Shown piece by piece: positions 9,768 to 16,984 of a DNA stretch of 35,692 nt; position 1 is the first letter of the stretch, and every line of letters starts with the position of its first letter. Made by a program: the position numbers and the translations under genes. The stretch lies in NCBI GenBank assembly GCA_028689495.1, contig JAQTWB010000028.1, positions 1 through 35,692 of the forward strand, given 5' to 3'. The notes under the pieces were generated by a model. The model saw only the letters and a program-made list of their open reading frames with translations. It was not told where the DNA came from and made no database searches. The DNA comes from a bacterium (GTDB lineage Bacteria > Bdellovibrionota_C > UBA2361 > SZUA-149 > JAQTWB01).

Positions 9768-11468
9768 CTAAAAAGCTGGCCCGCGCAATTCTTTTTCAAG
9801 AAGCTCAATTTCAGATTGAAAATCGCTATCAGAAGAAATCTTCTCTTCAATGGTGCGAAAAGCATGAATTACGGTGGAGTGGTCACGTCCCCCAAATATT
9901 GCCCCTATTTCAGGGTATGAACAGCCAGTCAGCTTTCGGCAGACATACATAGCAACGTGCCGGGCTCTGGCAATGTTATGGGTTCTTCTTTTACCTGTAA
10001 TGTCGCTAACACTGACACAATAACGGCGTGAAACAATTTCTTGAATGTTGATTGGCGTTATATCCCTGTTTCTCTCCGGGAGAATAGCTTTCAGGGCTTC
10101 ACGAGCCATATCAATATCGATAGGGTGGTTCTGCAAAGTGCTGAAGGCGTGGATGCGGTTAAGAGCGCCTTCAAGCTCACGGATATTTGTGTCAATTTTT
10201 TCGGATAGCAGGTGAACTACCTGCTCAGGCAGATGAATGCCTGATGAATCGGCTTTTTTTGTGAGAATCGCCACCCGGGTTTCAAAATCTGGCGTTTGCA
10301 TATCAGCCGAGATTCCCGAACTGAACCTGGTTTTAAGTCTTTCTTCTATACCAACAAGTTCCTGGGGAACTTTGTCGGATGTGATGACAATTTGTTTTCG
10401 ACGATTGTATAAATCGTTGAAGGTATGGAAAAACTCTTCCTGTGTTGTTTTTTTACCATTGAGAAACTGAATATCGTCAATGATAAGCATATCTATTGAG
10501 CGAAACTTTTCCTTGAATTTTGGCATTGAGCCATTTTGAATCGAGGAAATCATTTCATTGACGAACAGTTCCGAGGAGACCAGCAGAACGCTTTTACCTT
10601 TTCTCCTGACATGGTTGCCGATGGCATTAACCAGGTGAGTTTTTCCAAGCCCAACACCAGCGTAAATAAAAAGTGGGTTGTAAGAAGTGCCAGGATTGCG
10701 AGAAACCTGCATGGCGACAGCGCTGGCAAATTCATTACAGCCGCCAACTATGAAGTTGGCGAAATTGTAATTCGGGTTGAGGTTGGTTCCTTTTGCTGAA
10801 TAGCGTTCCGATCGATCAACTTGCTGCCGACGAGAAGCAGTTGTTGCGGGGCTGCCATTTTTACGTTCAGAAAAAGACAATTTACCATTAACGTTATCAG
10901 CCCTGTTGTCCGCGCTATCTTTTTCACCGGACTCAACAGGAAGTGTGCTTTTCGGATTTTGTTTGTCCGGTGAGTATTTATCGGTTGTGAATGCAGAGTC
11001 TCTCGAGCCAACAGGGTTTTTTGAAGTCGTAGGCGAAGTAAAAATTCTATTGTTGTTCGTTGTTGAGCTACCCAAAGAAGCCGGGATTCTTTTTAATTCT
11101 CTCACAGAAAAAGAAATGGATGGGTTTTCGTTTCCCGTCACACTTTGAATGGTTGAGGAAATCAGCGGCCCGTAATGCCGTCGAATATGCTCACAGCAGA
11201 ATTTGTTGGGGGCGTAAATTTTAAAATGGGTTTTTGTTGCAGAAATTTTATATTCTGCAGATTCAGGAGCATCGATTTTTTGATTTTCACCAAGTGAATT
11301 TTCACTTTCACTTGTCAGATGAGTGTGCTCTGAATTGAGTTCGGGGTGGAGGTCCGGATTCAGGTCGAAATGCAGTGGCTCAATCCATGCCGAAAATATC
11401 TGTGGGTCCAGACATGACTTGAGGAGTTCGACGCTTTTGCCCCAAATCGCTTCGGCATCATGACTCAT
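9768..11468 (-). CDS. dnaA: Chromosomal replication initiator protein DnaA (long form)
   Basis: 566 aa from the ATG at 11468, chosen because AGAGG lies 6 nt upstream; a TTG two codons earlier is possible. DnaA binds the boxes in the adjacent origin and opens DNA with ATP. The AAA+ domain starts near residue 230, with Walker A GVGLGKT at 271-277 and Walker B MLIIDDIQFL near 335. The DNA-binding domain IV carries GGRDHSTVIHA near 530. The protein is about 100 residues longer than E. coli DnaA. One part of the excess is a roughly 40-residue hydrophilic insertion within domain I (residues 33-81, between the WIEPL helix and FKIYAPNKF). The other is a long Ser/Asn/Lys-rich domain II linker (about 130-228). 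Confidence 0.96.
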   Translation of the reverse strand: MSHDAEAIWGKSVELLKSCLDPQIFSAWIEPLHFDLNPDLHPELNSEHTHLTSESENSLGENQKIDAPESAEYKISATKTHFKIYAPNKFCCEHIRRHYGPLISSTIQSVTGNENPSISFSVRELKRIPASLGSSTTNNNRIFTSPTTSKNPVGSRDSAFTTDKYSPDKQNPKSTLPVESGEKDSADNRADNVNGKLSFSERKNGSPATTASRRQQVDRSERYSAKGTNLNPNYNFANFIVGGCNEFASAVAMQVSRNPGTSYNPLFIYAGVGLGKTHLVNAIGNHVRRKGKSVLLVSSELFVNEMISSIQNGSMPKFKEKFRSIDMLIIDDIQFLNGKKTTQEEFFHTFNDLYNRRKQIVITSDKVPQELVGIEERLKTRFSSGISADMQTPDFETRVAILTKKADSSGIHLPEQVVHLLSEKIDTNIRELEGALNRIHAFSTLQNHPIDIDMAREALKAILPERNRDITPINIQEIVSRRYCVSVSDITGKRRTHNIARARHVAMYVCRKLTGCSYPEIGAIFGGRDHSTVIHAFRTIEEKISSDSDFQSEIELLEKELRGPAF

Positions 11469-11481
11469 ACACAACCTCTAT

Positions 11482-11503
11482 AATTACGTATCCGAATTAC
11501 GTA
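11482..11503. promoter_or_regulatory. Direct repeats AATTACGTA x2 in the dnaA leader/promoter region
   Basis: AATTACGTA occurs at 11482-11490 and again at 11495-11503, separated by 4 bp (13-bp period), 14 to 35 bp upstream of the dnaA ATG on the minus strand. The position suits an operator or an overlapping -10 region. A box-like TCATACACA overlaps the dnaA start at 11465-11473 and might serve autoregulation, but it deviates from the consensus. Confidence 0.4.
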
Positions 11504-11698
11504 CCCGCTGAAGCTCGGGGTGCTACAAGGCAATAAGCTGTAATTCCGAATTGATAAACATAAATCCAGAAAATAACAGCTGTGCTTAAATAAACTATTT
11601 TAATGTAAACAAAGAACAAACTTAGTTTAAAAAGTCAGGCCAAAATATGACCGGGGATCTTATTTACATTCAGTGGCAAAAAAAGCAAATGCAAAGAC

Positions 11699-12094
11699 AT
11701 GAATCTCAGTCATATTGAAAAAAGTTTTTTTCTTGCTTCTACCGTTCTTTGCGGTCTGTTGTATCTCTTGGTTTTTCTTGCGGGCGGCGGATATATTTTA
11801 CTGCAAACAGCTCAAGCTCAATCAAGGGGTGTTCTGGCAGTTGCGCTCTTCGGGGCAATTAACATTCGTTTTTGGGTGCTTTATGCTGACGGCATTTTGG
11901 GTCGTTCCGGTAAAGGAGGGAATATATTCTGGCTGATAGCTTTTAAATCAAGCGCTATTTTGCTAGTAGTCCTCATCCTGAAAGGGCAGGGGGACGTTGC
12001 TCTCATTTCGTTTATGGCAGCTTTTACCCTTTATCTTTTATTAGGAATCTGCATTTATTGCCTGCTGTATTTTCGTAAAGGCGACCTGAGTTAA
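11699..12094 (+). CDS. AtpI-like small membrane protein
   Basis: 131 aa with four predicted hydrophobic helices (about residues 8-35, 42-62, 77-95 and 99-125). AtpI proteins precede F-ATPase operons and help assemble the c-ring or import Mg2+/Ca2+. Position directly before atpB and the four-helix layout suggest this role; sequence similarity cannot be judged confidently by eye. The loop ILGRSGKGGN is its main charged segment. The gap to atpB is 121 bp and contains a hairpin. The ribosome-binding site is weak. It could be an unrelated small membrane protein. Confidence 0.6.
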   Translation: MNLSHIEKSFFLASTVLCGLLYLLVFLAGGGYILLQTAQAQSRGVLAVALFGAINIRFWVLYADGILGRSGKGGNIFWLIAFKSSAILLVVLILKGQGDVALISFMAAFTLYLLLGICIYCLLYFRKGDLS

Positions 12095-12131
12095 CAAGTT
12101 GAGCAGGGAACTGAAGGAATCGGGAAACAGT

Positions 12132-12164
12132 AAGGCAGAGAAACTTGCTTATATCGTCTGCCTT
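12132..12164 (+). other. Hairpin between the atpI-like gene and atpB
   Basis: AAGGCAGA (12132-12139) pairs perfectly with TCTGCCTT (12157-12164) around a 17-nt loop, about 50 nt before the atpB start. It may act as an mRNA processing or partial termination site that lets atpB/atpE be expressed above the atpI-like gene. Confidence 0.4.
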
Positions 12165-12215
12165 TATATCATCTGAAAAATTATTAAACCTGATATTTAG
12201 CGAAGGATTAGTGGT

Positions 12216-12920
12216 ATGGCCGGGGGAGGTCACGGGGTAAATTTTATTGAGATTATAGCCGGTCAACCGTTTGAAACTACTATAACCGGTATAGTGGTAG
12301 GGGCGGGACTGGTTGGCCTTGGAACGGTCGCCAGAGCCAGGTTGTCGTCTGCCGGTCGGGCGACAGATCCAGAGGTGGGCCTAGGGTTGAGAAATGTTTT
12401 TGAGCTTGTAGCCGAATTCATTCTGATGCTTGGCGACAATGTCATGGGACGTGAAAATCGCAAGTATTTACCATTCATTGCCACAATTTTCTTTTATATC
12501 TTCGCCGCTAACCTTATTGGCCTTGTCCCGGGCTTTTCCATGCCGACTGACAGCGTCACCTTCAATGCCGGTATCGCTCTCGTCGTATTTGTTATGTATA
12601 ACGTCTGGGGAGTAAAAGAAGTCGGCTTGCTCAACTACTTAAAGCATTTTTGTGGTCCGGTTATCTTTCTGGCGCCGCTGATGATTGTTATTGAGCTGAT
12701 TGGTCATATCGCCAGACCACTTTCGCTCAGTTTGCGTCTGTTCGGAAACTTGCTGGGAGATCACCTGGTTGTCCAGGTCTTTACTGACCTCACAAAATTT
12801 GGCATACCGGTCATCTTCTACTTCATGGGCACTTTTGTGTGCTTCATGCAGGCGTTTGTTTTTTCTTTGCTGACAATGATTTACATACGCTTTGCTGTTA
12901 CCCACGACGATTCTCACTAA
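12216..12920 (+). CDS. atpB: F0F1 ATP synthase subunit a
   Basis: 234 aa. The membrane stator subunit forms the two ion half-channels against the c-ring. The essential Arg is Arg174 in SLSLRLFGN, a near-invariant family motif. Glu160 and His164 (VIELIGHIARPLS) and Gln212 in the last helix lie at the usual channel positions. At least five hydrophobic helices are visible. The start has a good AAGGA site 8 nt upstream. It is followed after 43 bp by atpE. The other F1F0 subunits are not in this window, so the operon is split, as in several deltaproteobacteria. Confidence 0.95.
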   Translation: MAGGGHGVNFIEIIAGQPFETTITGIVVGAGLVGLGTVARARLSSAGRATDPEVGLGLRNVFELVAEFILMLGDNVMGRENRKYLPFIATIFFYIFAANLIGLVPGFSMPTDSVTFNAGIALVVFVMYNVWGVKEVGLLNYLKHFCGPVIFLAPLMIVIELIGHIARPLSLSLRLFGNLLGDHLVVQVFTDLTKFGIPVIFYFMGTFVCFMQAFVFSLLTMIYIRFAVTHDDSH

Positions 12921-12963
12921 AATTGTGTCGTCAAGATGTTTTAAACTAAACTTGGAGGAATTA

Positions 12964-13284
12964 ATGAACGCTCTTAAAATTCTCGTTGCTGCTGCTATCG
13001 CTCTTCTTGCAGTTGTTGATCCGGCATTTGCCCAAGAAGGCGCCGCCCAGGCTACAGGTGGTCTCTTCAGTGACGGGTTTGCTGCTGGTCTGTGTATCGC
13101 GATCGCTTCTTTTGGTGGTGCTCTCGCGCAAAGCCGCGCTAGTTCTTCCGCTCTTGACGCTATCGGCCGTAACCCAGGTGCAGCTGGTCAGCTTTTCACA
13201 CCGATGATTATCGGTCTGGTTCTGATTGAATCTCTTGTTATCTACGCGCTGGTTATCGCAGCCAAGCTCGCTGGCCTGTTCTAA
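12964..13284 (+). CDS. atpE: F0F1 ATP synthase subunit c with N-terminal signal-like leader
   Basis: 106 aa, with a strong GGAGG site just upstream. Residues 1-23 look like a signal peptide ending AFA, so the mature protein would be about 83 aa. The hairpin loop is GRNPG (Arg69, Asn70, Pro71). The ion-binding carboxylate is Glu89, followed by Ser90 and, five residues on, Tyr94. Gln56 lies 13 residues before the loop Arg, the position of Gln32 in Ilyobacter subunit c. These are the side-chain ligands of Na+-type rings. The glycine motif of helix 1 (GxGxGxG) is replaced by S49, G51, A53, A55, S57. A strong terminator follows. Confidence 0.93.
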   Translation: MNALKILVAAAIALLAVVDPAFAQEGAAQATGGLFSDGFAAGLCIAIASFGGALAQSRASSSALDAIGRNPGAAGQLFTPMIIGLVLIESLVIYALVIAAKLAGLF

Positions 13285-13309
13285 TCACATAAGATTAGAC
13301 ATGTTGGGG

Positions 13310-13354
13310 AAACGGCGGTAATCCCGAAAGGGGTTAACCGCCGTTTTATTTTTC
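13310..13354 (+). terminator. Strong intrinsic terminator after atpE
   Basis: AAACGGCGGT pairs with ACCGCCGTTT, extended by AATCCC/GGGGTT with one bulged A and capped by a GAAA tetraloop, then followed by TTTTATTTTT. It ends the atpI-atpB-atpE transcript 26 nt after the stop. Confidence 0.93.
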
Positions 13355-13382
13355 TGCTTCTCCGTGGCAATGAAATACTCTT

Positions 13383-14258
13383 ATGGAAAATAGCTATCAG
13401 CGTTCAATCGTTACTCTGACCACTGACTTCGGTGAAGCAGATTCTTTTGTCGCCCAGATGAAAGGGATTCTGCTCTCAGTTTCCCGAGGTCCGCTTGCTG
13501 TGGAAAGTCTCACCCAACAAATTTCACCGTTTAACACTGCAGGCGCTCGGCGTTTCCTGTCACAGGTTGCCCGTTTTTATCCGGATAGAACTATTCACCT
13601 TGCGGTCATTGATCCTGGTGTTGGAAGTAACAGAAGAGGATTAATTATCCGCGCCCGTCTCGATAATCCCCATACTGGTGCGGTCAGCGCCTATTTTGTT
13701 GGACCTGATAACGGAATTTTTTCTGATTTTTTAAACCCGGAGCAGCTCCAAGGTGTTTGGGAAATCGACATGGAGTCGAATGTGTTGGCTTGTTCCTGTT
13801 CAGGAAATGAACTTTGCCGTAGTTTTGACGGGCGCGAAGTTTTTGCTCCGGTCGCAGCGCATCTGGCAAGCGGAGTTTCTCCCGATATGTTGGGACGAAA
13901 AATTGCTGCTGAACAGTTGGTTTGTCTTCCTCAGATTGAGGAAGTCATTGTCGATTCAGTAATAGACGAAGTTGGATTATCCGCAGGTGTCATCACAGCC
14001 GGTGATTGTTATGGCAATATGGAAACAAATTATCTTGTTGCAAAAAATGGCCTGAAAAAAATCCAGGATGACTTCGTGCTGGAGACTCTCTCGGGGCAGC
14101 AGTTGTGTTATGCCGAATCTTTTTTTGCGGTACCCCCAGGCGATGCTGCCTATCATTTGGGCTGCAACGGTTACCTCGAGATTTTTGTTAACTGCGGCAA
14201 CGCTCGGGAGCAGTTGAATATTAAAGTCGGTGATGAAATCAGGCTGCTCCGAAAATAG
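13383..14258 (+). CDS. SAM hydroxide adenosyltransferase family protein (DUF62), atypical active site
   Basis: 291 aa. The family (related to fluorinase and chlorinase) hydrolyses S-adenosylmethionine to adenosine and methionine using water held by an Asp-Arg-His triad. Family motifs are clear: TTDFGEAD (13-20), IDPGVGSNRRG (76-86, with Asp77 and Arg84), GPDNG (107-111) and YGN (210-212). The segment usually containing FHGRD reads FDGREVFAP here (148-156), so the expected His is Asp149. Activity may therefore differ or be lost. The gene lies alone after the atpE terminator and is followed by two GAAA-loop hairpins. The ribosome-binding site is weak. Confidence 0.85.
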   Translation: MENSYQRSIVTLTTDFGEADSFVAQMKGILLSVSRGPLAVESLTQQISPFNTAGARRFLSQVARFYPDRTIHLAVIDPGVGSNRRGLIIRARLDNPHTGAVSAYFVGPDNGIFSDFLNPEQLQGVWEIDMESNVLACSCSGNELCRSFDGREVFAPVAAHLASGVSPDMLGRKIAAEQLVCLPQIEEVIVDSVIDEVGLSAGVITAGDCYGNMETNYLVAKNGLKKIQDDFVLETLSGQQLCYAESFFAVPPGDAAYHLGCNGYLEIFVNCGNAREQLNIKVGDEIRLLRK

Positions 14259-14317
14259 GGAGTGTTGAAAAGCACTCTCTCAAAAATAAAAAAATAGTTG
14301 TGTTGAAAAGCACTCCC
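14258..14317 (+). repeat. Tandem GAAA-loop hairpins with GGGAGTGTT arm
   Basis: GAGTGTT-GAAA-AGCACTC forms a hairpin at 14260-14277. A second copy, GTGTT-GAAA-AGCAC, is at 14300-14313. The 16-mer GTGTTGAAAAGCACTC is therefore repeated at 14262 and 14300. The outer arms GGGAGTGTT (14258-14266, sharing the last base of the upstream stop) and AGCACTCCC (14309-14317) can also pair with each other. It may terminate the upstream gene, but its repeat character and its likeness to sequence at 16754 suggest a dispersed element. Confidence 0.6.
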
Positions 14318-14338
14318 TGAGTAAGAGGCTTGGATAAA

Positions 14339-15205
14339 ATGTCCGCTAAAAAAAGTCAGCACATCTACGGTGTCGTCGCCGTGCTGCTTTCCGCTTTCAT
14401 GTTTTACTTTTCTACTGTCTTTGTGAAATTTGCCCAGAGCACAGGCGAAATATCACCAGGATTTTTTCTTTTTGCCCGCTTTATTCTCGGGCTTGTCATG
14501 ATTTCGGTCTTTATGTTTGTCCAACGTAAAAGACCAACCCCACGCAATTATTTCGCACTCACATGTCGAGCTTTGGCAAACGTTATCGCCTTTCATTTTT
14601 TTCTCAAGGCCGTTCAGGAAACCACAGTGGCACATGCCAATATTCTCAACATGACATATCCGATTTTTATGCCATTTCTCTCTTTCTTTTTTCTGCCCAA
14701 GCAAAGAGATTATTATTCCTACCTGCTTAGTTTTGTCGCTTTCATCGGCATTGTTCTGGTTCTCGATCCTAGTGCTGGCATTATAGATTCTTCCCACCTC
14801 TGGGGCCTTGGTTCAGGATTTATGGCATCTTTTGCCATGCTTTTTCTTACCATTGCCAGACGTGACAATGATACGGAAACTGTGTTGTTTGTCATGTTTT
14901 TAGTTGGTGCAATCAGCAGTGTGATTTTATTTTACGATCAATTTTTTATGCCGACGGTTGTGCAAGGGCAGTTTATTTTTTGGGCTTCTCTAACCGGAAT
15001 TCTTGGGCAGTTTGCTGTGACCTATGGTTATCGTTTTGTGACCGCAGTTGAGGGCGGAGTGCTCGGTTCTTCGAGAATACTGATTGCCGCAATGCTCGGC
15101 CCGTTTATTACAGGCGAATCGGCACTTGGTCTGCTTGGCTGGTGTGGTGCGCTGGTGATTTTTACAGTTAATGTTCTTATTTCAAGAAGAAAGGAGGTCG
15201 AATGA
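14339..15205 (+). CDS. EamA/DMT-superfamily permease
   Basis: 288 aa from the ATG at 14339, preceded by AAGAGG at 10 nt. A TTG three codons upstream lies too close to that site. About ten hydrophobic helices are visible in two homologous halves (roughly residues 10-140 and 150-285), the layout of EamA drug/metabolite transporters in the inner membrane. The first half contains ETTVAHANILNMTYPIF and the second VTYGYRFVTAVEGGVLGSSR, both typical EamA patterns. The substrate cannot be predicted. Its last codons contain a perfect AGGAGGT site for kdsB, and the two genes overlap by 4 bp. Confidence 0.88.
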   Translation: MSAKKSQHIYGVVAVLLSAFMFYFSTVFVKFAQSTGEISPGFFLFARFILGLVMISVFMFVQRKRPTPRNYFALTCRALANVIAFHFFLKAVQETTVAHANILNMTYPIFMPFLSFFFLPKQRDYYSYLLSFVAFIGIVLVLDPSAGIIDSSHLWGLGSGFMASFAMLFLTIARRDNDTETVLFVMFLVGAISSVILFYDQFFMPTVVQGQFIFWASLTGILGQFAVTYGYRFVTAVEGGVLGSSRILIAAMLGPFITGESALGLLGWCGALVIFTVNVLISRRKEVE

Positions 15206-15993
15206 GGAGTGTGATCGTCATACCGGCTCGGATTGGTTCGACGCGATTTCCGGAAAAGCCTTTTGCGATGATTGCCGGAAAGAGCATGTTGCAGCGAGTT
15301 TGGGAAATTGCTGCCGCAACGATTGCCGATCGGGTGATAATTGCCACTGACTCGGAGAAGATTCAGCAGCACGCTCAAAGTTTTGGTGCCGAATGTCTGA
15401 TGACCAGTGTCGAGTGTCAGAGCGGAACTGACAGGGTGGCCGAAGTGGCACGGAGTTGTCATTTTACCGACGAGATCGTCATTAATCTGCAAGGAGATAC
15501 ACCACTAACACCGCCTTGGGTGATTGACTCCTTGATTAAGGAAATGTTCGCTTGCGCGGATATTGAACTTGCCACTCCGATGATTAAACTCGAGGGAGAC
15601 AGGTTGATTGAAGTTGTCAGGAAGAAAACAGCGGGCAGCACCAGCGGCACTTTGGTTGTATTTGATAAGGACAAGAGGGCGCTTTATTTTTCCAAAGGCT
15701 TGATTCCTTTCTCCAGGAGTGGTGACACGTCCGTGCCGCGTTATCTGCATCTTGGAATTTATGCTTATCGTGTTGATGCATTGCAAAGACTCAACTCTTT
15801 ACCCGTCTCTCGTCTTGAAAGTATCGAAAAACTTGAACAACTGCGGGCTTTGGAAAATGGCATGGGAATCCAGATGGTTGAAGTTGATTTGCTGGGGCGC
15901 ACCCTTGTTTCGGTAGATTCTCCTGAAGATGCAGTTGATGCTGAAGCAGTGATTCAGCGGGAAGGCGAAGTTGTAGAAAGCAAAGTGCTATGA
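15202..15993 (+). CDS. kdsB: 3-deoxy-manno-octulosonate cytidylyltransferase (CMP-KDO synthetase)
   Basis: 263 aa. It activates KDO with CTP for the inner core of lipopolysaccharide, so the cell has a Gram-negative outer membrane. The N-terminal nucleotide-binding motif is IPARIGSTRFPEKPF (7-21). QSGTDRVAEVA (about 73-83) and the metal-binding NLQGDTPL segment (about 97-104) are family hallmarks. The C-terminal SVDSPEDA matches the family VDTPEDL motif. Its start overlaps the EamA stop (ATGA) and its stop overlaps the next start, so the three genes appear translationally coupled. Confidence 0.93.
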   Translation: MRSVIVIPARIGSTRFPEKPFAMIAGKSMLQRVWEIAAATIADRVIIATDSEKIQQHAQSFGAECLMTSVECQSGTDRVAEVARSCHFTDEIVINLQGDTPLTPPWVIDSLIKEMFACADIELATPMIKLEGDRLIEVVRKKTAGSTSGTLVVFDKDKRALYFSKGLIPFSRSGDTSVPRYLHLGIYAYRVDALQRLNSLPVSRLESIEKLEQLRALENGMGIQMVEVDLLGRTLVSVDSPEDAVDAEAVIQREGEVVESKVL

Positions 15994-16637
15994 TGACCGG
16001 GAATTTGCCCAAAATGAAAAAGCTTTTCCTTGTTCGCCATGGCAATACATTTTCCGCCGGTGAAACACCGCTTTATGTTGGAGCGCGAAGTGATTTGCCG
16101 CTGACCGAAGAAGGGCACAAGCAAGGTCAAAGAGTGGGCGAGGTGCTGAGCAGAGAGAAATTTTCTGGCACTGAAATTTACTCCGGTCCGCTTAAAAGAC
16201 AGTTGGAAACAGCGGCGGAGATTAACAAACAATTTGCTGGAGCTTTGGAAATTGTTACCGCTTCCGAGCTTGTTGAAATTGATTACGGCCTTTGGGAAGG
16301 CTTGAGTGAGGAAGAGATTAAGAGCTCTTGGGCCACTGAATACGAACAGTGGACGAAAAAGTCTCTTTGGCCAGCTAAAATTTTCGCCACACTAGAACCT
16401 GAGCAGCAGATGCGTATCCAGAGTTTTCTTGCCCGGATAGCAGTTGAAACGACCGACGCTATAGTTGTGACCAGTAACGGTGTGCTTCGCATAATCTACT
16501 CCATGCTGTCTCCGAACTGGAACGAACTGCAAAGCAGGGGAGAGACCAGCAAAGCCAAGGTTCGAACAGGAGCATATTGTCTGTTGGAATACGATGGTAA
16601 GAAGTGGATGATCAGAAGCTGGAACGAGCGACCTTGA
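15990..16637 (+). CDS. Histidine phosphatase (phosphoglycerate mutase-like) family protein
   Basis: 215 aa, overlapping kdsB by 4 bp. The ATG eight codons downstream (16014, MKKLFLVRHG) is an alternative start. The phosphorylated His is His17 in LVRHGNT. The acid Glu97 lies in VEIDYGLWEG. The core fold resembles alpha-ribazole and sugar phosphatases. The usual second catalytic His (V-S-H-G-G-V-L-R) is replaced: the protein reads VVTSNGVLR, with Ser162 in the His position. The substrate is unknown; linkage to kdsB suggests a sugar phosphate, but that is weak. A 5'-like CAAC/GTTG weak hairpin follows the stop. Confidence 0.85.
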   Translation: MMTGNLPKMKKLFLVRHGNTFSAGETPLYVGARSDLPLTEEGHKQGQRVGEVLSREKFSGTEIYSGPLKRQLETAAEINKQFAGALEIVTASELVEIDYGLWEGLSEEEIKSSWATEYEQWTKKSLWPAKIFATLEPEQQMRIQSFLARIAVETTDAIVVTSNGVLRIIYSMLSPNWNELQSRGETSKAKVRTGAYCLLEYDGKKWMIRSWNERP

Positions 16638-16695
16638 GGTTGTTGGCAACGCCCGTTGTTTTTGAAATTTTCAGCATCTTAAAGCTTTTGTTAAC

Positions 16696-16964
16696 TGCGA
16701 CATTTTGTCGCATTGAATGTTTTATTTATCGGCATACTATAAGAGCTCTAAATGGGAGTGTTGCGAAATTAGCATTTCGCCAGGATTGACTTCCGTCAAT
16801 CCACTTTTCCGTATCGGAGATACGAAAAGTCTTCCCTCTATGAGTTTTTCCTTTGTAGGGCCAAAATGGCCCTACATTTACTGCGCTTGATATTCTTTTT
16901 AGCGCGCAGGCACCCAGCTTGCGCTGTCTGCTATTAAGGGCGTGTTTTTCAACACACCCTTAAT
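16696..16964 (+). repeat. Cluster of consecutive unrelated hairpins upstream of mbnP
   Basis: The 347-bp gap 16638-16984 holds no gene but a series of near-perfect hairpins. They are TGCGAC/GTCGCA (16696-16712), GCGAAAT/ATTTCGC (16763-16780), GGATTGAC/GTCAATCC (16783-16802), ACTTTT-c-CGTATC/GATACGAAAAGT (16803-16830, one bulged C), TGTAGGGCCA/TGGCCCTACA (16854-16876, loop AAA), a weaker GCGCA/TGCGC (16904-16924) and ATTAAGGG-c-GTGTT/AACAC-a-CCCTTAAT (16933-16964). The arms differ in sequence. GGGAGTGTT at 16754 and AACACACCC at 16951 could form an outer frame. The last hairpin could terminate upstream transcription; the rest may be nested palindromic repeats or a structured RNA. Confidence 0.75.
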
Positions 16965-16984
16965 TTCAAATTTAGGACGCTGTC

